Assembly (NCBI GenBank): GCA_945910005.1
Contig: OX246739.1
Span: 73,605,523-73,669,522, forward strand
Origin: Isoperla grammatica
Taxonomy: Eukaryota > Arthropoda > Insecta > Plecoptera > Perlodidae
Direction: 5' to 3'
DNA: 64,000 bases
Shown here in pieces: positions 32,301 through 46,240 of the stretch. The first letter of the stretch is position 1, and each line of letters opens with the position of its first letter. Under the pieces are notes generated by a model. That model worked only from the letters and a program-made list of their open reading frames with translations. It was not told the origin of the DNA and did no database searches. Made by a program: the position numbers and the translations under genes.

Positions 32301-34346
32301 TAGGAACAGGAATTGTACTTTGGCTGGTTTGCCACGAAATTTATGATTAATGGTAATAAAATAGCAAAATAGAATAAATTTAAGCTTACAATCTATGAAG
32401 TTGGAAATAGTAACTGTTTTTGCTTGAATTGTATTAACACTGGTGTGCGTGTGTGGCTATAGTAAGTCATGAATGTGGGCACTTCAAAAGTGTCGCATTT
32501 TATTGAAGAAGACTATATTCCGACGCCAACCGGCTTATTACTGTTCACTTCCGAAATACAATTGGCGTCTATTTGTATTTCGAACACACCTTTTTTGCAC
32601 AATCACTCAACCACTTGTCAACAAATCTACTTTTGTTTTGGTTTGGTTTATTTCAGTTGTGTACAATTTCTCAACAACAACAAAATCCCATTAATTTGAA
32701 TATATGTTTTCATTTTGTCGCATTGCTGGAAATGGCCGGTTGACTCATTGATTTGACGTCCGACAGTCGGAAACTTCTGCGCGGCTATTCTTACAAATTG
32801 AATTGGACGCGTGGACAGTGTTTGCAATGTAAGCCTCAATGTGGGCTACAACTGTCGACAGAGACGCATTCAGCTCTGGTTGTTAATAAATACATGCGAT
32901 GTGGTCTTGGATCCACTCTCTGTCACTGTAGAGTAAACTGGAGCCAACATGTCACGTACATATTGTATCAGTTGTAATTGATTTACAGTTAGCGTGACGA
33001 GTCTGGGGTAGCGAAACCGCGTGGTTTGTGGGCATGATAGGAGGTGGGGGGTGGGTGGGGGGCTATATCACAGTATGTTGGCTTCTTTCTGCTTTGTGAT
33101 ACACCAACATGGTTTATTATTGTATTAATATTTGCATTGCTAATACATGCAACTTATTATGCGTCTTTATTAGATAAGTGGAAACATGCATAAGCATATA
33201 ATACTTCAGGAAGAAAATTAAAAGTGTACGTGTTCGAATTATGACGAGCGGTTTTATGAACGTACTTACTTTTAGCGTGTACTAACTTTTACTTACCAAC
33301 GTTTATCATTTTTGAGAGCTTTTAAATATTTGAAAAATTCGTGTATTTTTAATGCGTAGTAGAAATTACCGGAAAAACTCGTAACTCCCCTCAGCACAAG
33401 ACACAAGCTTGTTCAGTGTTTAAAGAAAATTACTCATCCCATTATACATTTACAGTAAGTCAGTAACTGTAATTGTACATAACATCCTCACAGGTTGATA
33501 CAACTTTATATGACATTGTACTAAAATATTCTTATTCCTGTTACATAAATTGGAACACTTAACACATTGGTTTCACTTTTTTTAATGTGCATAATTAAAA
33601 TGAAGTGTCAATGCGTTGAAAATTGAATATATTACCATTATATATATAAAAAAATTAAAGTGCATTTTAGAAGTTCTTTTTTTAAGAGTGAACTGATCCC
33701 GTTTTTTAAGGCTGAACAGAACTTTCTAAAAGTTATTTTTTTACGAACTTCTCCAAACATAAACCAGATAATTACAGATCAGAGATAAACATAGTTAAAA
33801 AGTACTTGTAAATATGATGTAGGGTAGACAAGTACTCACTCATAGTATCTACAACACATTATACGAAGTCAGTGCACGAATATACACAAGTGTTCATATT
33901 TCAATAAATCGTTTTCTCTATGTAGTATATATAACAGTGAAAATAAATTAGTTTTAAAAATTAACATATATTTCGTGAGCACGAATTGCGAGCTCGGATT
34001 CTCTGACTGAAAGTAAAACTAAAAGGTTTAATGTATTCTTGGAACTCGAGGCTCTTCTGAAATAAGAGCGTCCGAGATGGAGAAGAATACATTTTTTATG
34101 TGACAGTGGAATCGTAAACAACCAAACAAGGCTTGTGCCAGCAGGGTCTCACAACCACTGTACGCATGCAATCTACGCAGCCCCTCCCCCCCTATTTAAC
34201 ACTTTTCACAAGGCTGTGCGTTCACTTACCTTTACCTTCCGGAACACCCGATTTTGTTATGATTGCTATGCAATATTTTTTAATATGTCCCGCAAGAAAA
34301 TCAAAATATGTCTTTCTTTAGAGAATCTCTCTCTCTTTCTCTCTCT
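32301..34346. other. Non-coding stretch
   Basis: No gene recognised; a G-rich run lies at 33042-33062. Short frames at 32469-32977 lack motifs. Confidence 0.5.
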
Positions 34347-34495
34347 CTTATGAATGTTTATTCCAATAAATATTTCCGTTTTTCAGATAACAAAAGATAA
34401 TTAATTAAGAATTTTCTTTTTCAGAATTTCTTAATTAATTGCCTTTTGTAATCTGAAAAGTGGAAATATTTATTGGAATAAAAAACATTCATAAG
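34347..34495. mobile_element. Palindromic MITE, 149 bp
   Basis: The left arm starting CTTATGAATGTTTATTCCAA and the right arm ending TTGGAATAAAAAACATTCATAAG are inverse complements with few changes along about 70 bp each; the loop is only about 10 bp. A CT-rich run directly precedes it. Confidence 0.9.
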
Positions 34496-36387
34496 AAAGA
34501 GCGCAAAATTCCCAGGCGAATGTCATATTTTGACAGTTTTACACCTTTTAACAACATTTTAAATCAATTCCTTAATCCAACGGTCACCTACCCGTTTAAG
34601 AGCATTGGGACAATGACAGTAGCAATTTTGCTTATTTTATTATCAATTGTCTGTTATTATGAAAGAGTTCATACTCGACCACAACAGTTGACAGTTCCTT
34701 TACACCCTACGACTCTACTACTACACAGGTATATGACTGAGTCGGTCTACACACTGATTCTCACTAGGGTCAGCTGCTTTGAGTTAAAACACGACAAAAT
34801 GGTTTTAAAACAACGAAACATCACGAATGTGTCCATAAGTGACTAAGATCAAAACTTATTATATCAATCAATGTATTTATTTATACAATATTATTAACTA
34901 CACTGAACATTTTGTGTAGAACAAAATTTGATAAAGTGAGATACTTTTGAGGAATATAAATGATTAAATAAAATAAAACTGCTTCAGTTTTTGATATGAC
35001 ATTTTCGTCTGTTGTGTTTGAGCTGTCCTCTCCAAGTCAGTGTTATGGGAGGTGAAGGATGGAAACTGTCAGAATAGAAGCGCGGCTGCTTTCTTAGGCT
35101 ATCACAGTGAGACTTCCATTGTGGGTCCATCATGTCAGCCAGGGCCGGACAAGGAGACTTACAACCAATGGGAAGTCTGGTGGTTCTCGGTCGCTGTTAA
35201 CGTTCAGATAGGTTTAGCAAATATTATATTTTATTTTGAAATCCGAGGCTAAAAGTTGCAATACACACTCATGCGGTAGAATTTAGGGGTGGGATAAATC
35301 GGTTAATCGGCGGTATTAACCACGGTTAACCGACTAACCGAGTCTTTAAAAAATCGTATATATTATAAAATATGCATACAAAATTAAATTAATTTTTTAA
35401 CCGTATTTCATGTTGTAATGCCTACTTACGTGAGTACGGTCGAATAGACTTGTCTTTCATTAAAATGTTATGCATCATTGTGGTTCGAAAATGGGCGCGA
35501 CTCAGCACTTGCTTTTACCAACAGATCAAACTAAAACATTACATGTTTTTATATTATTATCCACATAAAGCATATTTTTCATTAATGTTGTTTCAGGTAT
35601 GTTCAGTTAAAAAAGTATCCCACATAAACAATTGATCTACTATTAGAAATATTAACACAGAACGTTAAAAAATAGAATTATGTTTCACGAATATTTTCCT
35701 AAAGGTTGGCAACTATGCAACAAACATTGAAACTATGAAATAATGCGTAAAACATCGTTTCTACATAATTAAACAGAGAGCGAATTTCATTCAAACATGC
35801 CTAGAATATGTTCAATGTTTTTCCTTCCCAATGTGCTAATAAGTAGTTTCAAAATAAAAGAGCCTGAACATAAAATAAAACACTTAGTAACTTTACATTA
35901 TTCAATCATTTACTTCTTAACTTTAAAATGCTGCTCTTAGTGTTGCTAAATGTTAAACAATCTGTTTAACATCAATATTCGAAGATGATGCTATTTCTTT
36001 GCGACTTTCCATACAATACTCATCCATCATCGTCTCGATTATCCTTGTTTCATTGATCGACATCAATCACTGACCCGTCAGAGCAAACCTACAACAGTTG
36101 CAGAGATGCATTCACATCTGAGAGTGGCGTGTTCGATCATGTTCGGGTATGAATGAAGTGAGGATCCGATTCAAACGTGTATTTGTTTGTTTGACATTTT
36201 GTTCCTTTCAGAACTCTCCGCAACACATGTTTTATTGACGCTGCGTGTAATTAACACAACTAAAAACACTGAGCTGGCTTGTTAACGCGACAATGGACAT
36301 GGAGAGATCACGTGACTGATATCAAACAGACATGGCCGCCGTGCATCGTCCGATATGGCATTATCACAAGCACTTCAGTCCTTATTT
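34496..36387. other. Non-coding stretch
   Basis: A 128-codon frame at 34460-34846 begins inside the hairpin MITE and has no recognisable domain; I do not consider it a gene. No other feature is supported. Confidence 0.5.
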
Positions 36388-36390
36388 ATA

Positions 36391-36427
<37 letters not shown>
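36388..36427. repeat. (ATT)n microsatellite
   Basis: Perfect trinucleotide repeat of about 13 units, next to the 147-bp satellite. Confidence 0.95.
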
Positions 36428-36428
<1 letters not shown>

Positions 36429-36464
36429 AACGCTTATATTAACTTGCCTTGTTTGTCTGGACGG

Positions 36465-37530
36465 AATCTTTGAATCGATATTCCACCTACTTTTAGATGT
36501 CCGATCAAGCTGAAATTTTTTACACAGACGTATTCTTGATGACAATACATGAATCAACTGTCATATTTACTAAATTGTCAATAAATTTATCCTAATTAAT
36601 TAATTAATGTTTTACATGGAAATCGATGAATCTTTGAATCGATATTTCACCTACTTTTATATGTCCGATCAAGCTGAAATTGTGTACACAGACGTATTTC
36701 TAATGACAATACGTGAATAAACTGTCATATTTACTAAATTGTCAATTAATTCATCATAATTAATTAATTCATGTTTTATATGGAAATCGATGTTTAACCC
36801 AATTTTCAACGTCTAATCGAATTGAAAGTTTTCACACAGACGTATTCCTAATGACAATACACGAATCAATTGTCATATTTACTAAGTCGTCAATTAATTC
36901 ATCATAATTAATTAATTAATGTTTTATATGGAAATCGATGTACAACCCACTTTCCAACGTCAAATCGAGTTAAACGTTTTAACACAGACGTATTCTTAAT
37001 GACTTCACACGAATCAATTGTCATATTAACTAAATAATCAATTAATTCATCATAATTAATTAATTAATTGATGTTTTATATGGAAATCGATATTTCACCC
37101 ACTTTCCAACGTTGAATTGAGCTGAAAGTTTTCACACAGACGTATTTTTAATGACAATACACGAATCAATTGTCATATTTACTAAATATTCAATTAATTC
37201 ATCATAATTAATTAATGTTTTATATGGGAATCGATGTTTAATCCACTTCCGAACGTCGAATCGAGTTGAAAGTTTTCACACAGACGTATTCTTAATGACA
37301 ATACATGAATCAATTGTCATGTATACTAAATAATCAATTAAGCCATCATAATTAATTAATTGATGTTTTATATGGGGATCGATAAAACACTCACTTTCGA
37401 ACGTCGAATTGAGCTGAAAGTTTGCACACAGACGTATTCTTAATGACAATACATGAATCAATTGTCATATTTACTAAATAATCCATTTAACCATCATAAT
37501 TAATTAATCAATCGATATTCGATATATATT
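36465..37530. repeat. ~147-bp satellite, seven units
   Basis: The words CACAGACGTATT, AATGACAATAC, TTGTCATATTTACTAAAT and CATAATTAATTAATT recur in order seven times; the CACAGACG block starts near 36523, 36687, 36834, 36983, 37134, 37278 and 37427, spacing 145-164 bp. Units are diverged by several percent, so the array is older than the 98-bp array. Length variation sits in the AATT run. Non-coding. Confidence 0.92.
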
Positions 37531-37565
37531 CGATTGCAAGATTCTTTAAGACTAAAAAGTATAAA

Positions 37566-37868
37566 ATAATATTACATGAAAAAAATATATTTTTTTAAAA
37601 ACAACGCTTATATTTAAATGCACTAAAAAGTAAAAAATAAATTTTCGCCGAACAAATTTTTGCCTCACTCGGAAAATAAAAGCGTTGGGCGCTTTCCCTG
37701 CATAAGCAGCAGAATACTGCAATCTATGTCAATACCGAAAGCGCCCAACGCTTTTATTTTCCGAGTGAGGCAAAAATTTGTTGGGCGAAAATTTATTTTT
37801 TACTTTTTAGTGCATTTAAATATAAGCGTTGTTTTTAAAAAAAATATATTTTTTTCATGTAATATTAT
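37566..37868. mobile_element. Foldback MITE with 131-bp arms
   Basis: Left arm 37566-37696 and right arm 37737-37868 are almost perfect inverse complements (ATAATATTACATG outer end; AAAGCGTTGGGCGCTTTC inner end) around a 40-bp loop. It would extrude as a long cruciform or transcribe into a near-perfect hairpin RNA. Non-coding. No clear target duplication was found. Confidence 0.93.
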
Positions 37869-38020
37869 CTAAGTATTGTTTTGGGCCGGTCTTACAATCC
37901 CCTAATAGGAAAGGTATTTGTAGCAATTTAACTATTTGGAGGATTTCAAGAGTTTTGATTGGTGGTTGCCATGGAGAAAACAAGCTATTCGACGAATAAG
38001 TAGTTATTGGGATAAGACGA

Positions 38021-38164
38021 TTTACAGCTACGCGTTGCGAGCGAAGCGAAGGCGCGAGCTCCAATCAGTGGCTGAGTTTGCGTGAAACTATTAACTTCTT
38101 TGCGTGAAACTCGGCGCTGATTGGAGCTCGCGCCCTCGCTTCGCTCGCAACGCGTAGCTGTAAA
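38021..38164. mobile_element. Second foldback hairpin, 144 bp
   Basis: TTTACAGCTACGCGTTGCGA at the left end pairs with CGCAACGCGTAGCTGTAAA at the right end; the arms continue through GCGCGAGCTCCAATCAG / CTGATTGGAGCTCGCGC. The middle contains TTGCGTGAAAC twice in direct orientation. It is much richer in GC than its surroundings. Confidence 0.9.
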
Positions 38165-39399
38165 CGTACCATTAATTCTTTTGCCAAGTAGTTTGCCCCA
38201 ATAAAACTATTCTTTATTTGGGTGTCACCCTTCCCCTTTGCGGAGAACAATGTGTTAATAACTTCTATTGTTGATAAAAAAGTAAATATCATTTGCACAT
38301 AAAAATACATTTTTATAAACAAATTGGATAAAACAAAATTTAAGAGTATGAAGTCTTAAAGTTGAAGCTTGAACATGAGAATATCTGAAAACGCTACATT
38401 CCAATCGCAACCAAAATCAAAGATTATTTCCTGATAATAAAATTGTACGCAAATTAATTTTACTTTTAGTATTTTGTCCGAAAATACATTATCTTCAAAA
38501 GTGTCAATTGTATTTTGTGTACAAAATACATTTATTTCATTATTTTGAATCTTAAACGAAAACTTTTATTTTTCCCAGCTCTGTCTCAACCAACTAATGA
38601 GTAAGATGTATCCTCTAGAATCCACAGACATGATTTTCTTTCTAGTCTCAAATTTTGGCATTGGCAACATTTTTAACAACATACATTGTGCAATTAAAAT
38701 ACATCTTTGGAAGGTGGTGCTTTACGTTGATATTCAGACAAAACTAACACCATTAAGTTCTAAGCCTCTGAACTGTTACCACTCTTACCATTACGCGTAT
38801 TATGCCGCCGGCCCAAACATCCGCATTGATTGCATTTACTAATTACCGAAACCTCAACATACACACTGACGTTCGTATCCCGGCTTATCTCTATAATCAC
38901 TTCCCATTCAGGATAATGAGGATAGTTAAAAATACCCAAGTAGTTCTGCTCGACTATGGTGGTGGTGAATACAACGGACATTCTGCCGGGACTCAGCGCC
39001 GTTAAAACCGGCGACGAAACTTAATGAGTGCGAAACAATAGCGAGAATACGGGTTATCATATAAAAAGCTTGGATGGAAATTAAAGGAAATTAAGCGTGG
39101 GCCTAATCTCTTGTGACTGGTATGAATTGTGTACAACCCCCTCCGCATGAAACCTGTGGTGCGGTTGGGCTCCGGGGGTCGGGGGGCGGTTTTTTAACAT
39201 TGGAACTTGACTTTAATTTATCACCAACCTGCTAATTTGTTTGCCTACAACAATGACTTAGTGTACGGGAATATGGCCGATATGTATTGGAACTTCAATA
39301 CCTAATGTACGGGAAGATGGCCGCCAACAATGTCTGTGACGTCACGTAAATATAAAGCAGTCATAGCAACGAACCACATGATAAATGGTATAAATGACC
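38165..39399. other. Non-coding stretch
   Basis: No gene recognised. AGTGTACGGGAATATGGCCG near 39258 recurs in altered form near 39305 (ATGTACGGGAAGATGGCCG), a small direct repeat. Confidence 0.5.
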
Positions 39400-39450
39400 C
39401 CCACTTAAAATGTGTTCTTCTAACTGAGTGGGAAGACTATAAAATATACC
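39400..39450 (+). repeat. CCCACT/AGTGGG stem-loop, copy 2
   Basis: CCCACT (39400-39405) and AGTGGG (39427-39432) with the conserved TTAAAAT and TAACTG between, followed by AAGACTATAAAATATA. Matches copies at 25157 and 42521. Confidence 0.75.
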
Positions 39451-39809
39451 AATTTATTTTCTATTTTATTTATTTAATAAATAAACAGCAAGGAATTAAA
39501 CAAACTTTTTACCAGTAGCATTTTTTCACTTCCTTCTTCATTCACTAGAAGCTGTTTTGTTTTCAGTGAATGAGACGGATTGAGAGTGGGAGCGCCAGGG
39601 AAGTGACCATCTCAGCTTGTGTAACTGCAGCGGTCTTTGGGTCAATGGGTATCGCATGCTAATACGCCGCGGCTTAAAAGCGTTACCAACAATTTATAGC
39701 ACGTGGGGTATATTACTCAACACACTGCATGAATCTCACTCCAAACCAACATAAAACTGTCTCACAAACAAAGATAGACATTCAGAATGTGTAATATTGA
39801 TTATCTTAA

Positions 39810-40475
39810 AGGAATAGTCAGGTGAAAAACTAAAAAACTACCATTTGTATATGTCCACCCAGCCACCCTCAAATATGGAAAACATGACTAAAAGATACCA
39901 TACTTTAAAAGCGGGCGGTTAAAAAATTGAAGAAAACGTGATTTTTTGGCAAGTTGCTACCAAGTAGCACCGAGCAACTCTTCTCATGGTAATTCCCATT
40001 TACAAAAAATGTTATTTCGAGATAGTAAAACCACCACTAATATAGGCCAATTATCAAAAATCGGTCAGAAGGTTTAATGTGCATCGTTTCTCTACCGATA
40101 ACATGCTTCTTAGTACGAACGTGTACTTCTACAAAATGCTCTGCAATTACTTTTTTTGTGACTTTATGTGTAGAAAAGTTGCAATCTGTTTTGAGCGGTA
40201 CTGTCCGCAGTCGCCGAGTGAAGTGGCTGGATTCGTATTACACAATGAGTGCTCTGTCTATCGGGAAGGCGCTAGCGAGCTCAGAACCGATACAGCTGTA
40301 CTACGCTTAAAAAGAAAAATGCAGCAGAGCCGGCGAAGGGAATCTAGTAGAATAGCTGAATGTTCACTATTTTTTTTTTTGCATTGAAGCAACATCAATG
40401 TTATTTTACACATAACTGAATTTCATGCACTTATGACTCATTGGTGATTTTTTAGTTTTTCACCTGACTATTCCT
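39810..40475. mobile_element. Non-autonomous DNA transposon with TTAA target duplication, 666 bp
   Basis: Its termini are a ~28-bp inverted repeat beginning AGGAATAGTCAGGTGAAAAA. TTAA flanks both ends (39806-39809 and 40476-40479), the target site used by piggyBac- and Kolobok/Looper-type elements. The interior has no transposase; its short frames (77 and 102 codons, overlapping) show no known domain. Assignment to a TTAA-specific superfamily is inferred from target and termini; the exact superfamily is open. Confidence 0.88.
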
Positions 40476-40479
40476 TTAA

Positions 40480-41820
40480 GAGTTGCGGTTTTGTCGCCTG
40501 TAAATTCAACCCTCTTTCTTGCGTTCAACTTCCGCAATCTGAGCCCAGGTCGTTCGCGGGTTTTTGATATTTAATAGCGTTGCGACAGGAAGACGGGTAA
40601 AGCGGAAATGAATTCCAAGGCATTGCGAGCGCATCTATAAGAAAGTAGTGTTGAATCTCGAAGAGCTAATATCAGTATGGGGGCGTGGAACTGTTTCCGG
40701 TTTAGTGAGCCACTAACCTCCCCTCTGCTCAACGTGTGTTCGAATCTATATACACGGTTTGACAAATGCGGATTCTTACGTTTTATCACTTTAAGAATAG
40801 AAGCTTATAGTACACGTTACAGCGATTTCATAGCATGATACTTTCACATCCCTTTGATTGATTAAATGTGGATTATACGGAACGTTCATATAGCTTGGCT
40901 TGCAGATTTCAAGAAAAGTCAAACTTGCTTTGAAAGTCGTTTTCAGCCAAGGAGATTCTATGTGGATTACCACAAAACCTGGTAATAAATGCGAATGCTA
41001 TTCAATGATACTGAGTCTATGAGGATTGTCACGAAAAAAAATACGGTCTAATGAGTATTTTGTCACGAGTGAGCAATTCATATCAGGTATTTAATCGAAT
41101 GATTTTTATGTTGGCTCTCCCGAGTCTATATTGCTCAGACGAATGAGCTTAATTCTATGATTGTGTTCATATTTGATTACATCAACTTGTTACGGGTTGT
41201 TTCTAACGAGCATGGATGTATTTGGCCGAGGTTTTATTAACCACATATTTTCATCGCTCGGAACCTATAAACTTACGCCAGACGCATTGTTAATAACGAT
41301 TCACAATGTAATGTTAGTGAAAATAATAATGTGTAAAGTTAAAAATAACTTCTCTTTTTAATTGACCAAACACGAACGCGAGTCTTTTGTTATGAGATTT
41401 ACCAGCAAATGATGCTCCAAAAAAACAACATTGCTACATTACTGAAGACAGAGGTATTTCTACTACTCCAAAATAAGTGTAAGTAACAAAGAAGAAAAGC
41501 TTTCTTCCTTTTGAAAAACTTTCATTAGAAAGAAAGTTTTTTAATCAAAAAAATAAGCCCGACAATGAAATTCTTTACTGACCCTATCCACGTTCCTTCT
41601 TAGAGCACGATGCAGCTATTTTAAGAATTTCGAAAATCGAGAACGTTCAGAGGTTTTACGGTGTTTAAATTTGAGCAGAACAAACGTTTCTTTCTAGTCT
41701 AGTCGGAAAAACATAACTATTATGAGCCGCATGACTTTTACTTGGACATTCAAACAGTTACACAGGGAACAAGGCATTATACTTGCTCACTATTTGACTG
41801 TCACAAAACATTTCTTCTGG
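40480..41820. other. Non-coding stretch
   Basis: No gene recognised. Confidence 0.5.
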
Positions 41821-42218
<398 letters not shown>

Positions 42219-42520
42219 TAAGAACGCAAAGTGTTGGACGTTCCATCTAGTGACGTCAGAGATCACATTTAGATCCTTGATTAACAAACCTTGTGTTTAC
42301 TTAATGCACATCACTGATACGTTTACAACAAATGGCCGCAAGGTTTATTTACAATTGTAAGCATCACTCTATTCAATAACGAATAGATTGATGTAGAACA
42401 GCTGAGTACTTATATTTACATGAGAATGTGTGTACCACATCAAATGTCTAAAACTGCAAGTAAATCAATTACATAGTTGTGTAATTCTTATTTGCAACTG
42501 TCATATCGGGTTTAATTGAA
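42219..42520. other. Short spacer
   Basis: No feature recognised. Confidence 0.45.
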
Positions 42521-42565
42521 CCCACTGAAAATTAGTTCTTGTAACTGAGTGGGTACAGACAATAA
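42521..42565 (+). repeat. CCCACT/AGTGGG stem-loop, copy 3
   Basis: CCCACT (42521-42526) and AGTGGG (42548-42553), inner GAAAATTAGTTCTTGTAACTG, followed by TACAGACAATAAATGC. Same arrangement as at 25157 and 39400. Confidence 0.75.
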
Positions 42566-42661
42566 ATGCTAATTTGTTTTACAGCAAGTGATTTATTTGT
42601 ATGTTTATGAAGACCAAACTTATCGCGTAATTAACAAGTCACAACGTAATCACATTACAAG

Positions 42662-42765
<104 letters not shown>

Positions 42766-42811
42766 GACTTACTAAATATGTAAGAAAACAAAAGGTCAGT
42801 TTACACACTTG

Positions 42812-42960
42812 TCTATGATTTAAGATTTAAGGAAACCATAGCAACGTTAGCTCTTACACCAAACATTTTCAGCCCAGCCAATGACGAGAGGCGACGTTTT
42901 ATAAATCCGGCCAATGGTAGCGATCCTAAGTAAAACAGTTAGGAAAATAAAACCTTTAAT
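42812..42960. repeat. Dispersed repeat segment shared with 28975-29045
   Basis: AGGAAACCATAGCAACGTTAG and CCCAGCCAATGA are shared with the earlier segment. Class unknown; possibly one arm of a MITE, since CCAATGG and TTAGGAAAATAAAACC occur further right. Confidence 0.55.
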
Positions 42961-45956
42961 AATTCTTATTGCATGAAGAAAATGTATTATTGAGTTGATA
43001 TCATATTTTAATTTATTTTCATGAATCTTCCTAAAGAAATAGTTGGTTAGTTTACTTTTATTTGTCTAACTCGTGTGTGATAAAATGAAGGTTTTGCGTG
43101 CCCAGTAAGTAGACACCAGACTGAGTTTGTTATTCAATTTCAGTTTAAATAGCTTTTATTATTTATATTTGAATTCATTTCCACGTATTCCGGGTAATTA
43201 TTCATATTGAAATCACAGTTATTCCAGTGACGAGAAGCTGTGACGCGCTTCTCAAATAAAACTGGATAATGGTTATAAGTTGGATTAATGCTCGAGAGGG
43301 AAAGAAAAGTGCATTTATAAAAGTCAAAGATAAGACGGAAGAGTGAAATGAAAGGTGTGCGAAGACGGAAAGGGGTGGGGGGGGGGCGGAGGGGGGGGGG
43401 GGAGGGGTAGCCCGTACAACATTGATCGATGTTGACAGCCTGACAAGTAAGGAGTTGTTGACTTTCTTTATGGGAAAATTCAAAGCCTTTGGGAAATTGA
43501 TGAAAAGATTTATGATTCGGTGAAGACGAGAGACTTAATCACCTGAGCAATACGATTAGATGGTAAAACCCTGTGAAATATTAATACTCAGTCTTGGAAA
43601 GTAATCAGAGGAAATAACAGGTAATAGAGAATTGTTAATAAAGAAAAATGAAGTAAATACGAGGTTCCCTCTTAGATTGTGTTTCCTCGGGGGACTTGAA
43701 GTACGCACAGTAAACAGTAGCTTCGTCCCAGACCAACGGTAACTGAAAATAATGGAGTCTTAAAAAAACAAACAGTTTCAAACGGAAGACAGAAGTTTCT
43801 AAAAAAAAACAATTTTTTGGAAAGCGTGTGAAATGAATCTAAATGATGTCTTCTAGTCTTCAATGTAGAAGATTAACTTAATGTATTTACATTGTTAGAT
43901 CAACATGTTGCGTGAGGAATAAAACATGTTGTAAAACATGATAATGTTGTGTAAAACACAGTGAAGTGTCCTATGGCCGCATCTCATGTGCATGGACAGC
44001 TTTCCAGCTGACAGTGCAGGACAGCTTTCCAGCTGACAATGCTGACACAAGCGATTGATACTAATTGCGAAACCGATGCATAAACACAATCACTGCGTAT
44101 ATATATGTATGCTGAATTTAATTACGAAATAGTTCGAAATAAAATTGGAATGAACTGGTCAATTTCCCCCAAACTTAATTAAACCTGAAAATACTTTTTA
44201 TTCATTGCTATAATTTGTTTAATTACATTCAAAAAATGTATTACGTGAAATGTATAAATTGTACTTTTAATTTAAAACGATGATTACGGTACAAACAAGC
44301 ACAAAAATAATCATACTTTTATAATATGTCATGCACTCATCATGCATTAAATTAATAAAGGTTGAACATAACACTGCTGTTTTCGGTTTCAACTATCATT
44401 TTATAGAACCGTTAGTGATTACTTGGGCTCTGAAAAGCTTAAAAAGCCTGCCGAGTTGTGTTGTAGGCCTACTCTTGCGCGCAAGGATTCAAATATATAG
44501 AAATAGCGATTCAAAAACGTTACATTTTGTAAGTGCGCATATAGATGGGAGACATAGAGGCTTATAAGGTTGATGGAATGTCCAACACGAACCCCTGTGC
44601 CCGTTCTTTTGAGATGTAGTTAATCCTCCCCAGGTGAGACCCTATAGTGTGTAGCCATCTAGGCAGGTTTGTTATATAGTCTCATTACAAACACTGCATT
44701 TGTTGATATCAATAGGTAATTTGTTATTCAATTTTCACTTTCAATTTTTTTATTAAGACACGAGTACAATACAATGGTTGTTATAGATATTTCAAAATAT
44801 CGTAAGTAAGCCAACCACATGAGTTCCAAGACTTGTTCGTGGCTACCTTATTACAATGTTGGTCTTTACATTTTAAACTATATTAAGTTAGAACTATAAC
44901 TAAAACCAGAACAGAACTATGCTAATTTGTAATTCAATTTCCTAGTGAGGATTTTTGTACTGTATTTCCCTAATTTACTTCTAGCTTACTTTTTATTTAA
45001 CTACTTTTCACAGTAAATAACTGCGAAAATGCATTCAACGAAAGTCACCAATTAAAAACCCTTCCGATCCCAGCACGTAAGGCAATAGAGATATGACGTC
45101 AAATAGTGTGTGTTTGGTGGAAATGTCATTATATTATGACAAATCTGCAATTTAGGTCAGCAAAGGTATTTCTCCTTCTCCAAGTTGGTTGAAGCAGTGG
45201 CAATGGTGGATATTTGTAACTTCTGATGAAGGTTATAAGAAAATATTAAATACATTCTTTTAGTTCCCAGAAGTTGGTAACAACTCTTTTTTAAATAGCT
45301 TTCTTTAAAAAATAAAGTATACTTTCTTTCAAGTCCCCGAAAAAGGAACGAATTGATAGTGTTTGAAAGTTGTTACCCGCCAGGTGACTATGCTGCCTCT
45401 CAGATCAGCGTTCTGAAACTAGATAAGATAGAAACATCAGCTCTCAACGTTTGACGTAGGCGTTCCATCCAGGCGTTCCATCAAGGGTCAACGCGAGTCT
45501 TTTGTTTCCTGTTCACGAATCAGTAAACAATCGAGTTGACGTTGTGAGAGATTGACTTCTGAGAAGATGAACTTGTCTCTTCGTGTATCATCTTGAAACA
45601 ATTTCACGGGCCAATGGTCGCACTACTCTCCATATCTGTCTCTGACGTCATAGTCCAGGGCTCTCAGAGCTAATTAGGAGACTCAATACAATCTCGGCCT
45701 TTACAACCTAGTTAGAGTTTCTTGACCACGGTTTGATACAATTTGTGCCTTCAGTATTGAAAAGAAGAGTAAGATTAAAATCCGTGATAAATGTTAACTT
45801 TGTAAATAACTCAAAGAATTACGTATAATGTAGAGGCCATGGAAGTTAACAACCACCTCAGTGTTGAGAAGAACTTTTGGATAGGTGTCGAAACACCAAT
45901 AGTTAAGAGTAATAATTAAATTAAGTAGCAAAACATTTGCACTATAACGATTATAA
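42961..45956. other. Non-coding stretch
   Basis: No gene recognised. A long G-rich run lies at 43373-43410. CAGCTTTCCAGCTGACA is repeated at 43998 and 44020. Short frames lack motifs. Confidence 0.5.
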
Positions 45957-46240
45957 GAGCCGGTTCACATAAATGACTATTGACTATTGATTTGATTAAG
46001 CGATTTGAACCATAGGCGATACGTGCTGACGTTTACACAACTTTACTTTTGACTTTTGACTAACGAATTGAAAATATCTCAATTCCTTGGTCAAGTCTTA
46101 GTCACAGCCAGTCAGCGCGCAGAACTCTCTCGCAGCCAATGTAAGGAGTCTTGTTGGTTTTGTGGCTTGACTAGGAAATAACCACGTTGGGGTTGAAGTC
46201 AATAGTCAATAATCACCAGTCATTTGTGTGGACGCGGCTT
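45957..46240. mobile_element. Non-autonomous element with terminal inverted repeats, ~284 bp
   Basis: The left end GAGCCGGTTCACATAAATGA, then CTATTGACTATTGA is inversely complementary to the right end TCAATAGTCAATAATCACC, then GTCATTTGTGTGGACGCGGCTT. The TIRs are about 40 bp with a few mismatches. The interior is non-coding. Confidence 0.8.

Noticed and set aside
34460..34846. 128-codon frame
   Set aside because: It begins inside a hairpin MITE, is AT-rich and shows no domain.
20196..37530. CRISPR-like regular repeats
   Set aside because: The 98-bp and 147-bp arrays are head-to-tail satellites without unique spacers, in a eukaryotic context.
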